Shown here piece by piece: positions 30,888-33,407 of a stretch of DNA of 33,407 nt (its first letter is position 1; every line of letters starts with the position of its first letter). A program made the position numbers and the translations under genes. The notes under the pieces are model-generated. The model saw only the letters and a program-made list of their open reading frames with translations, did no database searches and had not been told where the DNA came from. This DNA comes from Discostella pseudostelligera. Taxonomy: Eukaryota; Bacillariophyta; Thalassiosirophyceae; Thalassiosirales; Thalassiosiraceae. Where the stretch lies: NCBI GenBank assembly GCA_036940085.1, contig JALLBK010000091.1, forward strand, positions 1-33,407, in the 5' to 3' direction.

Positions 30888-32682
30888 CTAACGCCTCTTT
30901 TTACTAGTAATAGTATGAATGCTCGACTCTAACATCCCAACAACAGTAAACGTCCCCCCAATAATAGCCATCAATGATGTGAAATAGTCATACCACGCCC
31001 GATACTTTTTGCTATACGACACTGCAATGGGAGATAAATCGTATGTGAACTTGGCCTCTAGAGATGGAGGTGGCAAAGCGGATGTGAGATCTCGAAAATG
31101 AAATAATGTTTGGCTTGCATAATGATGCAACATTTGGTCTTACCGGGCACAATATCTGCCTTGTACAAACTAAGCTGACTGCTCTGCAATATCTGATATG
31201 CCCTATTCGGTTCGGTGGATTTGGAAAGTCCTTTCCCCTTCTTCTTTGCCCACTTCTCGACATCAAAATCAGTAGTAATGACCTTCATGTAATGATGATG
31301 TGCCTCATGATCATTGTGCGTCACGTAGACATTCCCATCAAATGGTTTTGTCGACTCCAAAAATCCCGGAGGTGTATTCGTAAGGCCACTCTTCAAAAAC
31401 GCCTGCGAGAATGGATTGCCAAAACTTAAATGATTGATAATGTGGGAGACATTCGTCATGTGTGCCGCGAGGTCATGACTACGCGATTGGGCCTGAATGT
31501 GAAAGTTCCCCGGTGCCCGATCGACGAGTAAGAAACCGGAGAGTTGACATCCTGGATGATCCTCGTCGACCCATGAGTGTTGTATCCTATGCCGAGTCGC
31601 TGAGAGATCACGGGCATAGGCTTCGTGTGCGGCGGTTTTGATGGTTCGATCGGAGGCAACTAGAAACAAGAAATGCAGGTGAAGTTAAAGACAGGCAAAG
31701 GGAACATCGGAACGCACCAACAATCTCTGGCAACACTTCCTCTTCTTCTTTCTCCCCCACGGTAATAATTTCACACACATAACTCACCATCCTTGGCATC
31801 GCTCGATTTCACCTGCTCCCCCACCTGTTTCCCCCTATGTTCAATCTCCATAGCCTCAATAAAATGTGCCAATTCCACCACAGTCCGATGTCCCATATAA
31901 TCCCCCTTCTCCTCCCCATCCACAAAGAACTTTAATGTTGGGTAGGCCCGAATTCCCATCTCAGTACATAAGTCATGATGATCGACACAATCAATTTTGC
32001 CAATTAATACTGGCAATTCCACCGCTACCGCTGCTTGATAATCTTCATCCGAATATTCATGATGTGGATGATTATTCATATGATTATCCACACGTGATTC
32101 GGCCAGTTCGTACATTACCTCGGCTAGTGTCTCCCATGTGGGTGCCAAATCACGACAATGAGAGCACCAATTGACAAAAAAGTCAACAAAGACATAGGTA
32201 TTCTCTTCGAGTGCTACACCAAGTGTATCCGAATCGAGCGAGATGGCATCTTCTCCATTTTCATGCAATTCCTCAATCGACTCCTCAATGGAGCGATCAT
32301 ATAACTGCACATCATGTTGCTTTAAGTTGCGTTGTTTGTATCGTTGCTTAATTCCATTTTGATCCACGGCATATTTGGTAACATGCTGTGTGACATTCTG
32401 CTGTGTCCCCAGTACACTCACCGCGTCAATAGTGGCATACTCACACTTTAGATCCATCATGGTGATATCAAAGTTGACACGAACTTGTGTCTCTGGATTG
32501 GAATCAAGTGCGAGACTGGTTTGGAGTGTGGTGGAAAAGAAGGCCTTGGTTTCAAGAAAGAAGAGTGTGAGCATCGAGAAGATGGCGAGGGTGGATAAAA
32601 TGGAGCCGCGACGGGTGCCCTCGAGTAGGTCGATGGGGACCTTGCGGTACATATCGAGAGAGGCGAGAAATGGACGGCCCAT
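30888..32682 (-). CDS. ERV41/46-thioredoxin fusion protein, PDI-C class (PDI2)
   Basis: Paralog of the gene at 25491-27355 on the opposite strand. Three exons: 32682-31788, 31659-31144 and 31057-30888, phase 1 junctions, 526 aa. Domains: N-terminal transmembrane helix (STLAIFSMLTLFFLET), ERGIC N-terminal domain (VNFDITMMDLKCEYATIDA), thioredoxin domain with an intact Trp-Cys173-Ser-His-Cys176 site (VDFFVNWCSHCRDLAPTWE), ERV domain (HPGCQLSGFLLVDRAPGN, FTYDLSPIAVSY) and C-terminal helix (LMAIIGGTFTVVGML). It lacks the intron that PDI1 has just before the thioredoxin domain, but keeps the other two positions. The start at 32682 is chosen because the helix and VPIDL segment align with PDI1; an ATG at 32652 is also possible. 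The frame is open to 32919, but that extension is low-complexity. Convergent with the LRR gene, 215 bp apart. Confidence 0.94.
31058..31143 (-). other. Last intron of PDI2, highly similar to that of PDI1
   Basis: An 86-bp intron (GTAAGA donor, CTCTAG acceptor). It shares a 22-bp identical run and about 86% of aligned columns with the PDI1 intron at 27090-27179. Near its 5' end it has a perfect 6-bp hairpin, TTGCAT-CATT-ATGCAA; in PDI1 the stem is reduced to 4 bp. Individual indels are 1-2 nt (overall 4 nt), so the conservation does not look like that of a coding exon. Confidence 0.85.
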
Positions 32683-33407
32683 TGTCAATAATGTAATAGA
32701 GAGGAAGTAGGGATTGATATAGTAGGGTATTATCGGCTTGGCTCCCCTTGGCTTTGCTTTTATGGTTTGGCTCTTGCTTTGGCTTCGCTTTTTCTCTTGC
32801 TTTGGTTTCCGTTGGGTTGTGGTTGGTCGCGCACGGGCTTCTGTGATGTTATGCCACGTGTAATTACAAGCAGTCGAGTCAACTGAATCTACACCTCCCG
32901 CCAAATTTCTGCCAGTCATACTGATTCCTACGTGAAGAGTTTAAAATTAAATTTGAAATTTAAACTTTTCCGATTTATCTATCCACGTCGGAGTTTGTAT
33001 GTATAATTATGTACTGTTCCGCCAGTAGAGTTTTTGCTCGCCGTCCGCCCCGCCCCGCCCCGCCCGAGCGAAGTCCGATCCAGCCAAAAAACAAAAAAAA
33101 TCTGTCGCATCCACCACACAACACACTAAAAATCCAGGACCATGACGATGGCCAAGGCCAAGGAGTTTGTATCTAATCTCTCTCTCAGGAGGAAGAGGTT
33201 TTGGCCATGACGGGAAGAGGTACGGGTAAATTACCCGACGCGACGGAAAGACGCACGGGTACGGGTAAATTACCCCACGCGACGGAAAGACGCACGGGTA
33301 AATTACCCCACGCGACGGAAAGACGTACGGGTACGGGTAAATTACCCCACGTGACGGAAAGACGCACGGGTAAATTACCCCACGCGATGGAAAGACGCAC
33401 GGGTAAA
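32683..33407. other. PDI2 upstream region and repeat-bearing window end
   Basis: The promoter side contains CACGTG at 32855-32860, CAGTCGAGTCAA at 32871-32882 and CTCCCGCC at 32895-32902. Further out come an AT-rich patch with GTTTAAA/TTTAAAC arms (about 32939-32968), a run of CCCCG repeats (about 33045-33064) and the minisatellite at the edge. No gene is supported. Confidence 0.55.
33224..33407. repeat. 33/39-bp minisatellite with an internal palindrome
   Basis: Units start with GGGTAAATTACCC at 33224, 33263, 33296, 33335, 33368 and 33401 (cut by the window end); spacings are 39, 33, 39, 33 and 33 bp. The longer unit has an extra GGGTAC. The rest of each unit is CACGCGACGGAAAGACGCAC with few changes. 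The 13-mer is an inverted repeat (GGGTAA-A-TTACCC). The array continues past the window. Confidence 0.93.

Noticed and set aside
32683..32919. 79-codon N-terminal extension of PDI2 from the ATG at 32919
   Set aside because: The extension is low-complexity, overlaps the G-box/GACTCGACTG promoter elements, and has no counterpart in PDI1.
33185..33400. Minus-strand frame across the terminal minisatellite
   Set aside because: Both unit lengths are multiples of three, so the repeat is open by arithmetic; no other sign of coding.

Overview
The window looks like nuclear DNA of a diatom, probably a centric one. The genes have short introns (about 80-130 bp, longer in the ribosomal protein gene) with GT-AG borders, and one has a GC-AG border. 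The translation factor EF-Ts carries an N-terminal signal peptide followed by an AFAP-type motif, the hallmark of import into a secondary red-lineage plastid. Several proteins have long Gln/Ser/Gly/Pro-rich tracts. An IQUB-like axonemal protein suggests a lineage that still makes flagella, as male gametes of centric diatoms do. No phage, virus, transposase, CRISPR, tRNA or rRNA gene was recognised.

Layout. 1-1016: low-complexity DNA with a CTA microsatellite. 1017-6278 (+): two-exon, 1725-aa kinesin-light-chain-type TPR protein. 7357-9360 (+): Ser-rich protein of unknown function with a duplicated C-terminal motif. 13626-9487 (-): seven-exon SPT5 transcription elongation factor with NGN, KOW and a TPMHG-repeat CTR; its first intron contains an N between two 72-bp copies. 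14405-15748 (+): type II membrane, sulfotransferase-like P-loop protein. 17375-15945 (-): ribosomal protein eL19 in three exons. 18548-19505 (+): IQUB-like protein. 20570-19596 (-): plastid EF-Ts. 24708-21028 (-): 1226-aa membrane protein with a chalcone-isomerase-like domain. 25491-27355 (+) and 32682-30888 (-): two paralogous ERV41/46-thioredoxin fusion proteins (PDI-C class) in inverted orientation. They flank 27523-30672 (+), an LRR / IQ / WW / B-box protein. 33224 to the end: a 33/39-bp minisatellite.

The genes do not form one pathway. Gene expression (SPT5, eL19, EF-Ts), secretory-pathway functions (two PDI-C proteins, sulfotransferase-like protein) and scaffold proteins (TPR, LRR) are interspersed, as is normal in a compact protist genome. 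Splice models were derived by hand; exon lengths sum to multiples of three for every spliced gene.

The most notable observations are: (1) the last intron of the two PDI-C paralogs is about 86% identical by eye, more than the exon before it, while their other shared intron has diverged; (2) the LRR-IQ-WW-B-box architecture; (3) the chalcone-isomerase-like multidomain protein; (4) a GACTCGACT element in the same orientation upstream of three genes, twice beside CACGTG; (5) a stop-free 117-bp intron in the sulfotransferase-like gene that would encode a hydrophobic segment if retained.
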